From positions 110,438-174,437 of the forward strand of contig NZ_JAHVHU010000013.1 of the NCBI RefSeq assembly GCF_019802045.1: a stretch of DNA of 64,000 bases. The letters run 5' to 3'. The notes beneath the pieces were generated by a model. The model did no database searches. It saw only the letters and a list, made by a program, of their open reading frames with translations, and was not told the DNA's origin. Below, one piece after another: positions 1-10,551 of the stretch (position 1 is its first letter; each line of letters starts with the position of its first letter). The translations under genes and the position numbers were made by a program. This DNA is from Membranihabitans marinus. Its GTDB lineage: Bacteria > Bacteroidota > Bacteroidia > Chitinophagales > Saprospiraceae.

Positions 1-116
1 CATGGCTGGAGTTCAATAAAGATAAAATGGAAGGAACCTTCGTCTCCGTCCCTGAACGAGAGAATATTCCCGAAACCATTAATGAACAATTAATCGTTGA
101 ATTGTACTCTAAATAA
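1..116 (+). CDS. rpsD: 30S ribosomal protein S4, C-terminal end (partial)
   Basis: The window opens inside a reading frame (codons in phase with position 3) that ends at the TAA at 114-116. The last residues, reading from about WLEFNK to [10 protein letters not shown], match the conserved C-terminus of bacterial S4, a primary 16S rRNA-binding protein of the small subunit. It lies 81 bp upstream of rpoA, which is the usual order rpsD-rpoA-rplQ in Bacteroidota. Only about 37 codons are present, so the assignment rests on the tail and the neighbours. Confidence 0.9.
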   Translation, partial: WLEFNKDKMEGTFVSVPERENIPETINEQLIVELYSK

Positions 117-137
117 GAATTACAAAAATAGCTTATC

Positions 138-164
138 GGCAAAGGCCTTCGGGTCTTTGCCTTT
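138..164 (+). terminator. Hairpin between rpsD and rpoA
   Basis: GGCAAAG (138-144) pairs with CTTTGCC (155-161) and is followed by TTTAG. The T tract is short, so this is more likely an attenuator or processing hairpin than a full terminator, since rpoA and rplQ are expected to be cotranscribed with rpsD. Confidence 0.4.
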
Positions 165-197
165 AGTCGTTATAGGAAAACATTAAAAATATCGCAT

Positions 198-1196
198 ATG
201 AGTCTGCTAAATTTTCAAAAACCAGATAAAATTTTACTCCAGAAATCCGATGAATTTGATGGACACTTCGAATTCAAGCCGCTGGAGCCGGGCTTCGGTC
301 AGACCATTGGTAATGGATTGAGAAGAGTACTGCTTTCCTCATTGGAGGGCTTCGCTATTTCTTCAATTCGTATAGCCGGAGTCGATCATGAATTTAGTAC
401 GATCAAGGGCGTCGTGGAAGATGTGATTGAAATAGTGTTGAACATCAAGCAAATACGACTTAAGAATAAGCTGGATGATCCTGATTTGGAAGAAGAAAAA
501 ATTTACCTGACCCTAAAAGGAAAAGGTGAATTCCGTGCCGGAGATATCGAAGAGCATACAAATGTATTCAGCGTAACCAATCCTGATTTACTGATATGTA
601 CTATGGATCCTTCAGTCAACCTGGAAATGGAGTTCACAGTTACAAAAGGTCGGGGATATGTACAGGCTGATGAAAACCTGCCAACGGATAGTGCGATTGG
701 AGTAATTCCAGTAGATGCCATCTATACGCCCATTAAAAATGTTCAATATTCAATTGAGAATACTCGGGTAGGGCAGCGTACGGATTATGAGAAGCTCAAT
801 ATTAACATCGAAACAGATGGAACCATCCATCCGGAAGATGCCATCAAAGAAGCCTCTAAAATTTTAATTCAGCATTTGCTATTAATAACGGATGATAACA
901 TCACTTTTGAAGCGGATGCACAGTCCGAAGATGATATTGTCGATGAGCACATCTTGCACATGCGCAAACTGTTGAAGACTGCTTTGGAAGATCTTGATTT
1001 GTCCGTACGGGCTTACAACTGTCTTAAAGCGGCCAAAATTAATACCCTTGGGGAATTGGTCCAGTATGAAGAACATGAATTGATGAAATTCCGAAACTTC
1101 GGTAAGAAATCAATGGTTGAGATCGAAGAATTACTGGAAGGTAAAGACCTTGAATTTGGGATGGATTTAGCGCCATTCAAGTTGGACGAAGAATAA
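198..1196 (+). CDS. rpoA: DNA-directed RNA polymerase subunit alpha
   Basis: Encodes the alpha subunit that dimerises to start assembly of RNA polymerase and contacts regulators and UP elements through its C-terminal domain. The 332 aa length is normal. The N-terminal assembly domain spans about residues 1-232 and includes the conserved stretch GNGLRRVLLSSLEG near residues 38-51. The C-terminal domain begins near residue 255, with the helix-hairpin-helix run from LEDLDLSVRAYNCLK to FGKKSMVEIEE. The start ATG at 198 gives the family's normal N-terminus. It sits between rpsD and rplQ in a standard ribosomal operon. Confidence 0.98.
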   Translation: MSLLNFQKPDKILLQKSDEFDGHFEFKPLEPGFGQTIGNGLRRVLLSSLEGFAISSIRIAGVDHEFSTIKGVVEDVIEIVLNIKQIRLKNKLDDPDLEEEKIYLTLKGKGEFRAGDIEEHTNVFSVTNPDLLICTMDPSVNLEMEFTVTKGRGYVQADENLPTDSAIGVIPVDAIYTPIKNVQYSIENTRVGQRTDYEKLNINIETDGTIHPEDAIKEASKILIQHLLLITDDNITFEADAQSEDDIVDEHILHMRKLLKTALEDLDLSVRAYNCLKAAKINTLGELVQYEEHELMKFRNFGKKSMVEIEELLEGKDLEFGMDLAPFKLDEE

Positions 1197-1274
1197 TCAC
1201 AATTCTATAATAAAGATTGCAGTTACTGAAAATTTAATTTGGGTGCTGCGAAGTAAATTAAAATGTAAAACGAT

Positions 1275-1772
1275 ATGAGACACGCAAAAAAGTTTAACCA
1301 TCTGGGGCGGACAGCACCTCACCGAAAAGCAACCCTGCAGAACATGTCAGTGGCTTTGATCAAGCACAAGCGGATCATTACCACGTTGGCCAAAGCGAAA
1401 GCTCTGAGACCTCATTTGGAGCCGATCATTACCAAGTCAAAGGCGAATAACATGCATGCCCGTCGTGTCGTGTTTCAATATCTACAGGATAAAGAGGCCG
1501 TCAAAGAATTGTTTGGACCAATTTTGATTGCGATAGGTGAAAGACCCGGGGGGTATCTTCGAATTATCCGGATGGGTTTTCGAAAAGGAGATGGCGCTCA
1601 AATGGCCATGATTGAGTTTGTTGATTTCAACGAAACATACAATCCCAACGATGGAAATGTTCCGGGCAAAAAACGAACGCGACGCGGAGGGAGAACGCGT
1701 CGAAGCGGTAGAGGATCTACAGGAGCGGCTGCAGCAGCTGCAGCTACCGACTCCGGGAAGGAAGAAGAATAA
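1275..1772 (+). CDS. rplQ: 50S ribosomal protein L17
   Basis: Large-subunit ribosomal protein found near the peptide exit tunnel. The start MRHAKKFNHLGRTAPHRKA is the family signature and the core L17 fold covers about residues 1-120. The 165 aa length exceeds the core because of a basic, alanine- and serine-rich tail (residues about 137-165), as is common in Bacteroidota. It is the last gene of the rpsD-rpoA-rplQ operon and is followed directly by a rho-independent terminator. Confidence 0.97.
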   Translation: MRHAKKFNHLGRTAPHRKATLQNMSVALIKHKRIITTLAKAKALRPHLEPIITKSKANNMHARRVVFQYLQDKEAVKELFGPILIAIGERPGGYLRIIRMGFRKGDGAQMAMIEFVDFNETYNPNDGNVPGKKRTRRGGRTRRSGRGSTGAAAAAAATDSGKEEE

Positions 1773-1779
1773 ATTTATA

Positions 1780-1808
1780 AAGTCGGTTTTTACCGGCTTT
1801 TTTTTTGC
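1780..1808 (+). terminator. Rho-independent terminator of the rplQ operon
   Basis: AAGTCGGT (1780-1787) pairs with ACCGGCTT (1792-1799), with one T-G wobble, and runs into a T tract. It starts 8 bp after the rplQ stop codon. The T tract runs straight into the carA promoter. Confidence 0.85.
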
Positions 1809-1817
1809 TTATATTTG
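1785..1817 (+). promoter_or_regulatory. Bacteroidota-type promoter for carA
   Basis: TATATTTG at 1810-1817 matches the Bacteroidota -7 consensus TAnnTTTG. The -33 region falls inside the rplQ terminator, so no clean TTG box can be separated from the terminator T run. It lies 39 bp upstream of the carA start codon. Confidence 0.6.
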
Positions 1818-1855
1818 CACAAATCGAATAGTAACTTATCACATAAACTGATTAC

Positions 1856-4260
<2,405 letters not shown>

Positions 4261-4287
4261 ATTTATTTTATATCTTGGGATTATTAA

Positions 4288-4322
4288 GGTGAAAGGTGAA
4301 AGGTGAAAGGTGAAAGGTGAAA
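4288..4322 (+). repeat. Five tandem copies of a 7-bp unit (GGTGAAA)
   Basis: The unit GGTGAAA is repeated at 4288, 4295, 4302, 4309 and 4316 with no interruptions, between the eno stop and the next gene. A GTG within the last unit is in frame with the downstream gene, but the encoded N-terminus is not conserved-looking, so the repeat is taken to be non-coding. Copy-number variation is likely by slippage. Confidence 0.9.
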
Positions 4323-4379
4323 AGGTCTCAAGCCTCAAACCACAAACCACAAACGGTTGAATGCCCAAACAACAAGCAA

Positions 4380-4691
4380 ATGAAATGGATCACAAATAGT
4401 TATGGCCGATTTTTATCTGCAATACCACCTGTTTTTTTAAACAAATACGTCGTTGCCGCAATGGCCTTCCTTGTCTGGATGATTTTTTTCGATCAGAACA
4501 AATTGACACGTCAGATTGAATTGACCCGAGAAATCAACGAGTTGGAACGAAATAAAGAATACTACACTGAAGAGATCGAAGTGGTCAAAGAAGCACGAGC
4601 GGATTTGAATAATAATCTTGAGAAATTTGCTCGGGAAAAATATTTTTTAAAAAAGAGCGATGAAGATGTCTTCATCATCGAAAAGAATTAA
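4380..4691 (+). CDS. Septum formation initiator family protein (FtsB/DivIC-like)
   Basis: Small single-pass inner-membrane protein of the divisome, expected to pair with FtsL/FtsQ-type partners at midcell. With the ATG at 4380 it is 103 aa: a short cytoplasmic segment, one transmembrane helix ([15 protein letters not shown] region, about residues 22-38), then a periplasmic coiled coil rich in Glu/Lys/Leu ([20 protein letters not shown]). The in-frame GTG at 4317 would add 21 residues partly encoded by the tandem repeat, so it was not used. It lies between eno and sucD on the same strand, and sucD begins 7 bp after its stop codon. Confidence 0.85.
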   Translation: MKWITNSYGRFLSAIPPVFLNKYVVAAMAFLVWMIFFDQNKLTRQIELTREINELERNKEYYTEEIEVVKEARADLNNNLEKFAREKYFLKKSDEDVFIIEKN

Positions 4692-4698
4692 ATCGCAT

Positions 4699-5568
4699 AT
4701 GTCAGTATTAGTTAATAAGGATTCAAGAGTTATCGTACAGGGATTTACCGGATCAGAGGGTACTTTCCATGCCGGTCAAATGATCGAATATGGTACGAAT
4801 GTGGTCGGTGGTGTGACACCCGGTAAAGGCGGACAAACTCATTTAGACCGACCCGTTTTTAATACCGTTCAGGAAGCGGTCGCTGCGACAGACGCGGATG
4901 TCTCCATCATTTTTGTACCGCCGGCCTTTGCTTCGGATGCGATCATGGAATCTGCATCGGAAGGGATCAAAACTATTATTTGCATCACTGAGGGGATTCC
5001 CGTACAGGACATGGCAAAAGCAAAGGCTTACATTGCTGATTTTGATTGCCGGTTGGTTGGACCAAACTGTCCCGGCGTGATCACTCCGGATGAAGCCAAA
5101 GTTGGGATTATGCCTGGATTTGTTTTCAAAAAAGGAAACATCGGTGTGATATCCAAATCTGGTACGTTGACTTACGAAGCCGCTGACCAGATCGTGAAGG
5201 CGGGTCTCGGCATCACCACAGCCATCGGAATCGGTGGAGATCCGATCATTGGTACAACGACTCAGCAGGCGGTAGAACTCTTTATGAATGACCCCGAGAC
5301 CGAAGGCATTGTGATGATCGGAGAAATTGGCGGTAATTTGGAAGCCGAAGCCGCACGATGGTACAAGGAACACGGCACCAAACCGATGGTTGGGTTTATC
5401 GCCGGTCAGACGGCGCCGAAAGGCCGGACCATGGGACATGCCGGTGCGATCATCGGTGGTGAGGATGATACTGCAGAAGCCAAAATGGCCATCCTCGAAG
5501 AATGTGGTATTACCGTCGTGAAATCACCTGCCGAGATCGGTAGTACGATGAAAGAAGTGATGGGGTAG
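4699..5568 (+). CDS. sucD: Succinate--CoA ligase (ADP-forming) subunit alpha
   Basis: TCA-cycle enzyme subunit that binds CoA and carries the phosphohistidine. The 289 aa protein has the CoA-binding N-terminal Rossmann domain ([18 protein letters not shown]) and the phospho-His loop in [13 protein letters not shown]. The ATG at 4699 gives the usual N-terminus ([15 protein letters not shown]); upstream in-frame ATGs lie inside the previous gene. The beta subunit gene sucC is not adjacent, which is usual in Bacteroidota. Confidence 0.96.
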   Translation: MSVLVNKDSRVIVQGFTGSEGTFHAGQMIEYGTNVVGGVTPGKGGQTHLDRPVFNTVQEAVAATDADVSIIFVPPAFASDAIMESASEGIKTIICITEGIPVQDMAKAKAYIADFDCRLVGPNCPGVITPDEAKVGIMPGFVFKKGNIGVISKSGTLTYEAADQIVKAGLGITTAIGIGGDPIIGTTTQQAVELFMNDPETEGIVMIGEIGGNLEAEAARWYKEHGTKPMVGFIAGQTAPKGRTMGHAGAIIGGEDDTAEAKMAILEECGITVVKSPAEIGSTMKEVMG

Positions 5569-5815
5569 AAGGGAATAGATGCCACCTTCGCTTTTAAGAG
5601 AAGGGGATCACTTTCGCTCAATTTTCGGCGCCCGAAGCAGGACACTTCCCTACTTTGTGACCGGTCATTGGTATTCATCAAAGAATATATATAGTATATG
5701 CATGTGAGAAAGAAGGTGTCTTTCCATGCACCGCTACCTGGGGTACGGAATTATTCGTCGTCAATTTTATACCCCAAGTGCGTACTTACCGCTACGGATT
5801 ATAGCTCGCTTATTC

Positions 5816-5913
5816 ACCACGTCAATCTGTTATGATACATAATATATAGTGTATCAATTGCTTCAATTCCAAAATTGGGCATATTACACAGTCCAATATT
5901 GGGTGACGTTTGA
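5816..5913 (+). repeat. Dispersed intergenic repeat, copy 1 (about 98 bp)
   Basis: The stretch from CACCACGTCAATCT to TTGGGTGACGTTTGA is about 75-80 percent identical by eye to the reverse complement of 61884-61984. Both ends of the match are exact. It contains no open reading frame of note. It could be a small non-autonomous mobile element or a conserved RNA; the sequence alone does not decide. Confidence 0.75.
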
Positions 5914-5935
5914 TTTTTGATTCATACATTTTTAA

Positions 5936-5960
5936 ATGAGATGAGAAAAACTCATCTCAT
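5936..5960. repeat. Perfect 10-bp inverted repeat hairpin
   Basis: ATGAGATGAG (5936-5945) and CTCATCTCAT (5951-5960) are separated by five A residues. No T tract follows, so it is not a typical terminator. Confidence 0.7.
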
Positions 5961-6040
5961 CTCGAGGGACTAAAGTCAGCTTGCCCCGTATGGAATTTGG
6001 GGCCGATACAAGGGTTGTAGTGGTTGTTTTCAAGCTTAAG

Positions 6041-6073
6041 GCTTCCTTGCGTTTGGGGAAAAGGAAGCTTTTT
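6041..6073 (+). terminator. Terminator-like hairpin
   Basis: GCTTCCTT (6041-6048) pairs with AAGGAAGC (6061-6068), followed by TTTTT. It would end plus-strand transcripts from the sucD side about 470 bp after the sucD stop. Confidence 0.55.
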
Positions 6074-6116
6074 ACACAAAATTGTATGATTTAGGTTGCA
6101 AAATCGATGGTCGATC

Positions 6117-6231
6117 CTAGACTACATTCACTCCGATCTGCACCTGTCTAACTGCCACTAATACAATAATCAACGCAAGGTAGGTAAATCAAAAGCCATA
6201 AATTATTCGGAGTAGGTACTTCATCAATCAT
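6117..6231 (-). pseudogene. Possible short membrane-peptide gene broken by a frameshift
   Basis: Reading the minus strand from the ATG at 6231 gives MIDEVPTPNNLWLLIYL, and then, after a +1 shift, LALIIVLVAVRQVQIGVNVV and a stop at 6117-6119. Joined, these make a plausible 37-residue single-helix peptide. The evidence is only composition and the hydrophobic run; no family is recognised. It may be chance, a sequencing error in a CC run, or a real pseudogene. Confidence 0.3.
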
Positions 6232-6322
6232 CTTTTTTATTTCAATGCACTTGATCTGCCTTTCACACTGCTCAGATTTTCCATCAATTTCGGGTTTAAG
6301 GCATATCGCACAGGCACAGACT

Positions 6323-7213
6323 CTACATCAACTTCTTACCACTATCTTTGCGAAACGGATAAACTGTTTGTCCACCAAAACGTTGCGGAAAATCCTCATC
6401 ACCGTGAAATCCCAATTCAATATCCCGACCATCGTGTGGTATGTATGCCGTTCCAAAAAGATAATCCCAAAGACTCAGAGATAGGCCAAAATTCATTCCG
6501 TACGGATGATCGTCCGGTAATTCTCGTGCATGGTGCCAGATGTGCATCCTTGGACTGTTGAATATATACCCCAACGGGCCATAGCCCCAGCTGAGATTGG
6601 CGTGATTCAGGTGACCGATAAACAAGGCAAACATATGAACCACAATAAACTGTTGGATTCCAAATCCGATCATCGCCAGAGGAATGTATTGCACTGTTTT
6701 GTAGATGATCGTTTCCATGAAGTGGAAGCGGAAGTGGGCCGAAAAGCTCATCTCCTTCACGCTGTGATGCACCTTATGGAATTCCCACATCCAGGGTACC
6801 GTGTGGAGCATCCGATGCACATTCCACTGAATAAAATCCGCGATCACAAACATGATCAATAATTGCGCCCAGGCTGGGAATTGCTGAACCTCAAAAGCCA
6901 CTATATTTTCAATCCCAAAGAGTCCGAGGAAATCATTAAAAAGTTCAACCCCGACGTGAGAAAGGGCATTGTATCCGATCAGTGAGAAAAGAAAAAAGTT
7001 GAAAAAGATATAAAATACATCCATCCAGAACCCCTTCCGGAAAATGGGTTGGTCTTTGCGCCATGGCAATATAATTTCGAGTGCAAAGACCATCAATGAC
7101 AAGGTTAGCAGCCAGTAGAAATAATTTTCCCATCCGGGATGCGTGATTTCGTACACGAGGTAGTTCCAGTAGCCAGTGAAAGAACCAAGGATAAGGTCAA
7201 TGTATTTGTCCAT
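6323..7213 (-). CDS. Sterol desaturase / fatty acid hydroxylase superfamily protein
   Basis: Membrane di-iron oxygenase-type protein of 296 aa. Several hydrophobic segments precede the histidine clusters: HRMLH, then HKVHH, HLNH and HIWHH, the pattern used to hold the di-iron centre in this superfamily. The start at 7213 (MDKYIDLILG) was chosen because the in-frame upstream ATG at 7249 adds an unconserved 12 residues. The substrate cannot be read from sequence; lipid hydroxylation or desaturation is the family role. It stands alone, convergent with sucD. Confidence 0.85.
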   Translation of the reverse strand: MDKYIDLILGSFTGYWNYLVYEITHPGWENYFYWLLTLSLMVFALEIILPWRKDQPIFRKGFWMDVFYIFFNFFLFSLIGYNALSHVGVELFNDFLGLFGIENIVAFEVQQFPAWAQLLIMFVIADFIQWNVHRMLHTVPWMWEFHKVHHSVKEMSFSAHFRFHFMETIIYKTVQYIPLAMIGFGIQQFIVVHMFALFIGHLNHANLSWGYGPLGYIFNSPRMHIWHHARELPDDHPYGMNFGLSLSLWDYLFGTAYIPHDGRDIELGFHGDEDFPQRFGGQTVYPFRKDSGKKLM

Positions 7214-7340
7214 CGATGAAATCTGATTAATTAAGATAACAACGAGCAAAAGGTGCTTATGTTTATAGATTCCATAGGTAACCTTGTATGTGTTTTACGT
7301 TATTTGCCCCTTGGAATGTGGGAATTGTCTGGGACGTGGG

Positions 7341-7400
7341 AGCACCTGCTCCCGCAAAAAACAAAAAATGGAGCTGGGGCTCCATTCTCCCAGGTATATG
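7341..7400. repeat. Dispersed palindromic repeat, copy 1
   Basis: The run from TGCTCCCGCAAAAAACAAAA through TGGAGCTGGGGCTCCATTCTCC closely matches 14723-14782. It contains two small palindromes, GGAGCACCTGCTCC and TGGAGC-TGGG-GCTCCA. It lies in the 506-bp gap 7214-7719, which otherwise holds no gene that I can support. Confidence 0.7.
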
Positions 7401-7719
7401 AGATGCGAGACACATACGTAACTTTAGTTACCTACTTTGCCAAAGCCAAAGTCCTGTCGTAATCAAGTTTAATGTCCAAGATAAACTTTACAAATCCTTT
7501 TTATGTAATTTAGCATGAATTAAGGCTTTGACGCCGGAAAAGCAACCTCAATACCGGCAAATGAAGTCTTGTCTAAAGCCACAAAAATCCTCAACAATTG
7601 ACTTGCGATTTTTATCTTGAAACGAAAATGAAGCTATTATATGCTAAAGGGCATCTTCATCATAATCTTGGCTACTGGAAATCGCGAAAACTATTAATCT
7701 ATCTTAAATTCGATTTTAA

Positions 7720-8262
7720 ATGAAAAACTTCTTTTTCTCTTTCCCATTACTTTTTTTCGTTTCCGGGCTTTTTGCCCAAACTGATGTAACCATCAATCCC
7801 ATTGGATTACTTTTTAGTAATATTGGTATTTCAGCGGAACGACCGATCTCCGATAATTTTGGACTGGAAGGCACTGCCAACTTTAGTTTTTCACCCTACA
7901 ATGTATTTGGTGATGACTTCAGTAGCAATGGGTTTGGCCTTCGCGCTTTGGGAAAATACTATTTTAAGCCCGATCAGGGAATTGATAAATTTAATATCGG
8001 TCCTTACGCTCGATTCGGTTATAATTCAATCAATTTTACAGGTGATAAAGTGAAGAATATTCGGCTCGCGGTCGGATTCTATGCGGGGTACAAGTGGGTC
8101 TCCAAAGGCCATATTATTTTTGAACTTGGACTGGGATTAGGACGTGCTTTTTTGAATAATTATTCGTCAAATGACGCTTCGTTCGATGCAGGTGACTGGC
8201 CTGGATTTAATATTGATGGAACGGGTAAACTAGCTATTGGCTACCGGTTCGGGACACAATAA
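7720..8262 (+). CDS. Small outer-membrane beta-barrel protein
   Basis: 180 aa with a clear signal peptide (MKNFFFSFPLLFFVSGLFAQ, cleavage after residue 19 or 20). The mature part alternates glycine/aromatic-rich strands (for example FGLRALGKYYF, YARFGYNSINF, LAVGFYAGYKW) and ends with LAIGYRFGTQ, a terminal strand typical of porin-like barrels. The function is unknown; the family is the broad OmpA-like/OprF-like N-terminal barrel group. It is followed directly by a bidirectional terminator. Confidence 0.75.
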   Translation: MKNFFFSFPLLFFVSGLFAQTDVTINPIGLLFSNIGISAERPISDNFGLEGTANFSFSPYNVFGDDFSSNGFGLRALGKYYFKPDQGIDKFNIGPYARFGYNSINFTGDKVKNIRLAVGFYAGYKWVSKGHIIFELGLGLGRAFLNNYSSNDASFDAGDWPGFNIDGTGKLAIGYRFGTQ

Positions 8263-8266
8263 AAAA

Positions 8267-8295
8267 ACCTCCTGAAATGGATTTTCAGGAGGTTT
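8267..8295. terminator. Bidirectional terminator
   Basis: AACCTCCTGAAA pairs with TTTTCAGGAGGTT around a TGGA loop, flanked by A residues on the left and TTT on the right. It separates the forward beta-barrel gene from the reverse gene at 8328. Confidence 0.85.
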
Positions 8296-8327
8296 AACCC
8301 ATAGAAGGATATTAAATGTTTATCGAT

Positions 8328-8672
8328 TTAAAGCAGTATGATAAGTAATAAAATTACAATTAGTGCACCACCACCAATATAAATACCTCCACTTAATGCT
8401 TTGGCTTTTACTGCTTTAATTTCTTTTTTGGTTTCTTTAATTTCTTTTTTGACCTGATCTTTTTCTGCTTTGGTCTCAGCACTTCGTTTGGCGGTTCTTA
8501 ATTCTTTTACATGCTCTTTGAGCGTCTCATAAGCTTGTTCAAAGTCAGCTTCTGTTTCCAATGCATCAATTTCAATGATTGGATTGGGATCAGTCTTTGC
8601 TGTAGCTGGTTGCATACTCAATAATAAAAACAGTAGTGGAAATCCGGCAAGCAAAATTCTTTTGTAATTCAT
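8328..8672 (-). CDS. Small secreted/membrane protein with a Lys/Glu coiled coil
   Basis: 114 aa, family not recognised. It has a signal peptide (residues about 1-25, ending at PATA), a charged central coiled coil (residues about 45-92, rich in KEIKETKKEIKAVKAK), and a C-terminal hydrophobic segment GGIYIGGGALIVILLLIILL. This suggests a periplasmic helix anchored by its C-terminus. The gene is convergent with the beta-barrel gene and shares its terminator. Confidence 0.7.
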   Translation of the reverse strand: MNYKRILLAGFPLLFLLLSMQPATAKTDPNPIIEIDALETEADFEQAYETLKEHVKELRTAKRSAETKAEKDQVKKEIKETKKEIKAVKAKALSGGIYIGGGALIVILLLIILL

Positions 8673-8883
8673 AGGTTGTCAAATTTTAATGATGGATAAT
8701 AAAAATTTCTTTTATCATCGGTTAATTTAATCAAATTCAATGGTATAATACGGCGCGGTTGGTACAAATAGTGACATTATTCATATGTTATTTAATAGAA
8801 TTGACATGGCTCCATGTTGTTGGGAAACAGTTAACAGGCAACCGAAGGAGATAAAAAATTGAGTAAAACACTGTATTATCTCA

Positions 8884-10407
8884 TCAAACGATCGTTTTTA
8901 GGGTTCCTTCTTTGACCATCTCCCACAGAAAGTTCCAAAAGGATTTGGTTTGGACGCGTTCGATCTTGAGCCCTTTTTTCTCTACCGGGCCGTTTAGTTT
9001 ATTACGTAGTATAAAATTGAGTATACCAGAGATCCATCGACTCCTTTTGGTGCCGTCCTTTTTCAGCAGATTGATTCGAAGGGCATCGTAATTAATGTAC
9101 ATATCACCAGTGGCGATCGCATTATTGCCCGCAAAATTGAATGCTAATCGATCAATGGCTCCATCGGCTGAGATGTTCAATGCTGGTTTGATAAAATAAT
9201 TGATCCCCTCAGCTTCGATTCGGGACAGGGTACCGGAAACAAGAAAATCATCTTGTGGATTACTTATGTCGAAGGACCAATCCAAATGAATTTTCGAATT
9301 GTCCATAAATCGGCTTTGTGCCGAAATCACGGTTTTAGGAAACTGTGAATGGTTCATGTCTACATTTGACAGGTGAGTGATGTTGGCATTGATCTCCCTG
9401 AAGTATACATTTCCAGGTGGTGGATCCTTTTTGGTTTGCAACTGGAAGGTGATGGCAGCATTGGCCACCTCCACACTATCTACCTTCAGCTGTATGGGTA
9501 AATTTCGTATCAATCGGCTATACAATGGCTTGAAGTACGGATTGTCCGCTAATCGATTGTCTTTGTACAAATAAAGATCTGCATCGGAGACTTTGACATG
9601 AGAGGCCGAGAAACCAATACTGTCTTGATTCAGTAACCAATCTGTGTTCGTTATTTCTGTCCGGGGTATACTGAGATTTACCCAGGCTTTTTCGTGGGGA
9701 ATATATGCCTGAAATTGATACTTATTGTGTGGGGAGTTAATTGTCAGACTATCGAGCTGGATATAGTCGTTTTTCGCCGTCATATGCGAGACTTTTAAAT
9801 GGTACAATTCATTCATTCTGTAAAATACGGAGTCGGCGATCAAGTTGTAATTTCCATATGAAAAAGGGATGGAGTTTTTCATGGTCGCAGAATCTATGCG
9901 TATATTTTCCATTTCAAACCTGGGGAGCTGGCACGAAATTGAAAACTTTGATTGGTCTTGTTTGAAGTACTGAAAAGTTCCATTGGTGAGATCTGCATTT
10001 TTGATCAATATGCTCTTGATTGGAGCAGGTTTTTGAGAGTTCTGTTTTTGGCTGACCGTATCGATTCGGTTTTGGTAAAGGATCGTCGTTGGATTATTTA
10101 TATGAACGTGTCCGATTTCAAGTTCTTTTCGAAGGATATAAGAAACCAATGAAACATCTGAAATGAGAAGCCGATCCATTTGGATGTCTTTGGACTGGTC
10201 ATCCCTCCATCGAGGGTTTTTGATATCAACTCGATTTGAGAATATGTTTACATCAACTGATTCATAATGGAGGTAGCCCTCCCGGACCTGCTGATCCAGC
10301 AATGATCTGATTTTACTTCCCACCCATAGGTTGGCGCCCCACAAGCCCCCTCCTATGATGATCAGGATTCCGGTCAGAACAACTATTTTTCGACGGGTTA
10401 TTTTCAT
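8884..10407 (-). CDS. AsmA-like / DUF748-type membrane-anchored periplasmic protein
   Basis: 507 aa with one N-terminal transmembrane helix (IVVLTGILIIIGGGLWGANL) followed by a long, beta-rich periplasmic region. The opening pattern, a helix followed by ESVDVNIFSNRVDIKNPRW and later LKVDSVEVANAAITFQLQ, resembles the repeating strands of AsmA/YhdP/DUF748 proteins, which are thought to form lipid-transport grooves between membranes. The assignment is by fold pattern only. It is monocistronic and divergent from the namZ-like gene (145 bp apart). Confidence 0.6.
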   Translation of the reverse strand: MKITRRKIVVLTGILIIIGGGLWGANLWVGSKIRSLLDQQVREGYLHYESVDVNIFSNRVDIKNPRWRDDQSKDIQMDRLLISDVSLVSYILRKELEIGHVHINNPTTILYQNRIDTVSQKQNSQKPAPIKSILIKNADLTNGTFQYFKQDQSKFSISCQLPRFEMENIRIDSATMKNSIPFSYGNYNLIADSVFYRMNELYHLKVSHMTAKNDYIQLDSLTINSPHNKYQFQAYIPHEKAWVNLSIPRTEITNTDWLLNQDSIGFSASHVKVSDADLYLYKDNRLADNPYFKPLYSRLIRNLPIQLKVDSVEVANAAITFQLQTKKDPPPGNVYFREINANITHLSNVDMNHSQFPKTVISAQSRFMDNSKIHLDWSFDISNPQDDFLVSGTLSRIEAEGINYFIKPALNISADGAIDRLAFNFAGNNAIATGDMYINYDALRINLLKKDGTKRSRWISGILNFILRNKLNGPVEKKGLKIERVQTKSFWNFLWEMVKEGTLKTIV

Positions 10408-10551
10408 TCTATTTCATTCCACAGTGTTTGCCCATGGAAAAGGTAGTACATTTTAGAGTGGTATAAATTGGCTGATATGATTATGAAGTTCATATCTTGT
10501 GATGAAAGATAAAATAATTTTCTACTTTCAATGTGCTAAAACGGATCATTT

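Larger units (their letters stand above)
5569..6116. other. Intergenic region with decayed repeat and hairpins
   Basis: No convincing gene. It holds one copy of a dispersed repeat (5816-5913), a perfect 10-bp hairpin (5936-5960), and a terminator-like hairpin (6041-6073). The stretch at 5735-5800, with GGGGTACGG and ATACCCC about 40 bp apart, looks like a decayed palindromic element. Confidence 0.6.

Noticed and set aside
1612..1851. Plus-strand 79-residue frame overlapping rplQ and the terminator
   Set aside because: It runs through the terminator hairpin and is out of frame with a conserved gene.
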